A stretch of DNA of 5,404 nt, taken from the NCBI GenBank assembly GCA_030740315.1, contig JASLXN010000109.1, positions 1 through 5,404 on the forward strand, in the 5' to 3' direction. Source of the stretch: Dehalococcoidia bacterium (lineage in GTDB: Bacteria > Chloroflexota > Dehalococcoidia > JACVQG01 > JAHKAY01). Below the pieces are notes generated by a model, which saw only the letters and a program-made list of their open reading frames with translations, was not told the origin of the DNA and ran no database searches. How positions within the stretch are numbered: position 1 is the stretch's first letter; each line of letters starts with the position of its first letter. Below, in pieces: positions 4,728 through 5,404 of the stretch. Both the position numbers and the translations under genes were made by a program.

Positions 4728-5309
4728 ATGAGTTTACGAAACTCTGGGGATAGGGCGTACCGTTCTCTACTCTCCCGCCCCCTTTTGCTAGCGGCAGGTC
4801 TCTTCCTCGGCTCTGGGGTGCTGGGATATGCCGCAGGGGGCCAGCCCGAAGCCCGCAAGACCATGGATTCCCTAGCAGAGGCTATAATTCCGCTCAGGGA
4901 GCTGGACAGCCTTCATCTGCTGCTGTTTATTTTCTTGAACAATGTGGTTAAGGCGGGTGCGGCGGTCATCCTGGGGTTTGTCTTGGGTATTCCAACCGCA
5001 ATATTCCTCATGACCAACGGGATAGTGGCCGGACTGGTGATATACCAGGTGATGGCGGAGTGGGGGCTGGGCTACACCTTGGCCGGGCTGGCCCCCCATG
5101 GGATGGTGGAGATACCAGCTCTGCTGCTGGCGGGCTCCTTGGGGCTGGAGGTGGGGGGCGAGGTGCTCCGGTGGCTGCGCCGCCGCCCTAGCAATGTCCG
5201 ACGCCGCTTACGCCGGGTCATCCGCCCGTATTTGGTCTATATAGCTCCTGCACTGGCGGTGGCCGCTGTCATTGAGGTCTTCATCACGCCTCTGCTCCTC
5301 CGAGGGTAG
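4728..5309 (+). CDS. SpoIIM/DUF95-family integral membrane protein
   Basis: This 193-residue, very hydrophobic protein carries the family signature: FIFLNNVVKAGAAVILGFVLG, then TNGIVAGLV, APHGMVEIPALLLAGSLGLE and a final IEVFITPLLL. Five to six membrane segments are visible: one near the N-terminus (SRPLLLAAGLFLGSGVLGYA), two around the NN motif, one or two near PHG-x-x-E, and one at the C-terminus. An Arg-rich cytosolic-type loop (RWLRRRPSNVRRRLRRVIR) lies before the last. SpoIIM acts in forespore engulfment in Bacillus, but the wider family occurs in non-sporulating bacteria and archaea with unknown function, so no sporulation role is implied. ATG4728 is chosen for GGAG at 4720-4723 and the promoter position. 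GTG4698 would add 10 residues and has no ribosome site. TAG is followed at once by in-frame TGA. It is divergent from archease; no functional link is evident. Confidence 0.88.
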   Translation: MSLRNSGDRAYRSLLSRPLLLAAGLFLGSGVLGYAAGGQPEARKTMDSLAEAIIPLRELDSLHLLLFIFLNNVVKAGAAVILGFVLGIPTAIFLMTNGIVAGLVIYQVMAEWGLGYTLAGLAPHGMVEIPALLLAGSLGLEVGGEVLRWLRRRPSNVRRRLRRVIRPYLVYIAPALAVAAVIEVFITPLLLRG

Positions 5310-5317
5310 TGAGGCTC

Positions 5318-5362
5318 GCTTAATAGCGGCTTGGGTACAGAGGTCGTTAAGCAACCCTTTTT
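5318..5362 (+). terminator. Probable intrinsic terminator after the SpoIIM-like gene
   Basis: GCTTAA (5318-5323) pairs with TTAAGC (5347-5352), with a U-G pair and a few weak pairs inside. A run of five T follows at 5358-5362. A competing short stem, GGGT (5333-5336) with ACCC (5354-5357), abuts the T-run directly. The stem is AT-rich with a long loop, so strength is uncertain, but position and T-run fit. Past it, 5363-5404 holds only a GC-rich stretch (CCGCCC...GGGCGG) and no gene. Confidence 0.5.
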
Positions 5363-5404
5363 CTTGCCACCCGCCCGCCTTAGGGTTATTTGGGGGCGGC
5401 GAAG

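Overview
The window carries five protein genes in three transcriptional groups, plus the tail of a sixth. GC content is high (roughly 55-60% by eye). Two of the five probably start at GTG or TTG. The protein sequences look most like Chloroflexota, perhaps Dehalococcoidia. That placement rests on general resemblance and on the comF-hpf and archease/RtcB content, not on a search, so it is tentative.

Left part, + strand: the C-terminal end of a ComF-type phosphoribosyltransferase (1-143, with an in-frame continuation to 170), then long-form ribosome hibernation factor hpf (200-727), then serine hydroxymethyltransferase glyA (795-2111). The ComF end is the oddest thing here. An in-frame TAG interrupts the protein 9 codons before a TAA, and the codons beyond it still encode the usual family ending (LTLAR). 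One Thr of its PRPP-binding loop is also replaced by Ile.

Middle, - strand: archease (4081-4500) lies upstream of rtcB (2406-3863). RtcB is the GTP-dependent RNA ligase and archease is its activator, so the two form one functional RNA repair or splicing unit. The 217-bp gap between them holds a probable separate rtcB promoter and a copy of a dispersed palindromic repeat of the TCATTCTGAGC...GAATCTC type. Archease has an extended -10 box placed so that transcription would begin at its GTG codon, which predicts a leaderless mRNA.

Right part, + strand: a SpoIIM/DUF95-family membrane protein (4728-5309), transcribed divergently from archease and followed by a probable terminator. The divergent spacer holds a bulged inverted repeat built on two CCTAGG palindromes.

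The convergent glyA/rtcB gap (2112-2405) has no gene that I can support, but it contains several hairpins and a possible multi-branched fold. Nothing here amounts to a clearly new system. The more unusual points are the interrupted ComF, the predicted leaderless archease start and the structured intergenic elements.
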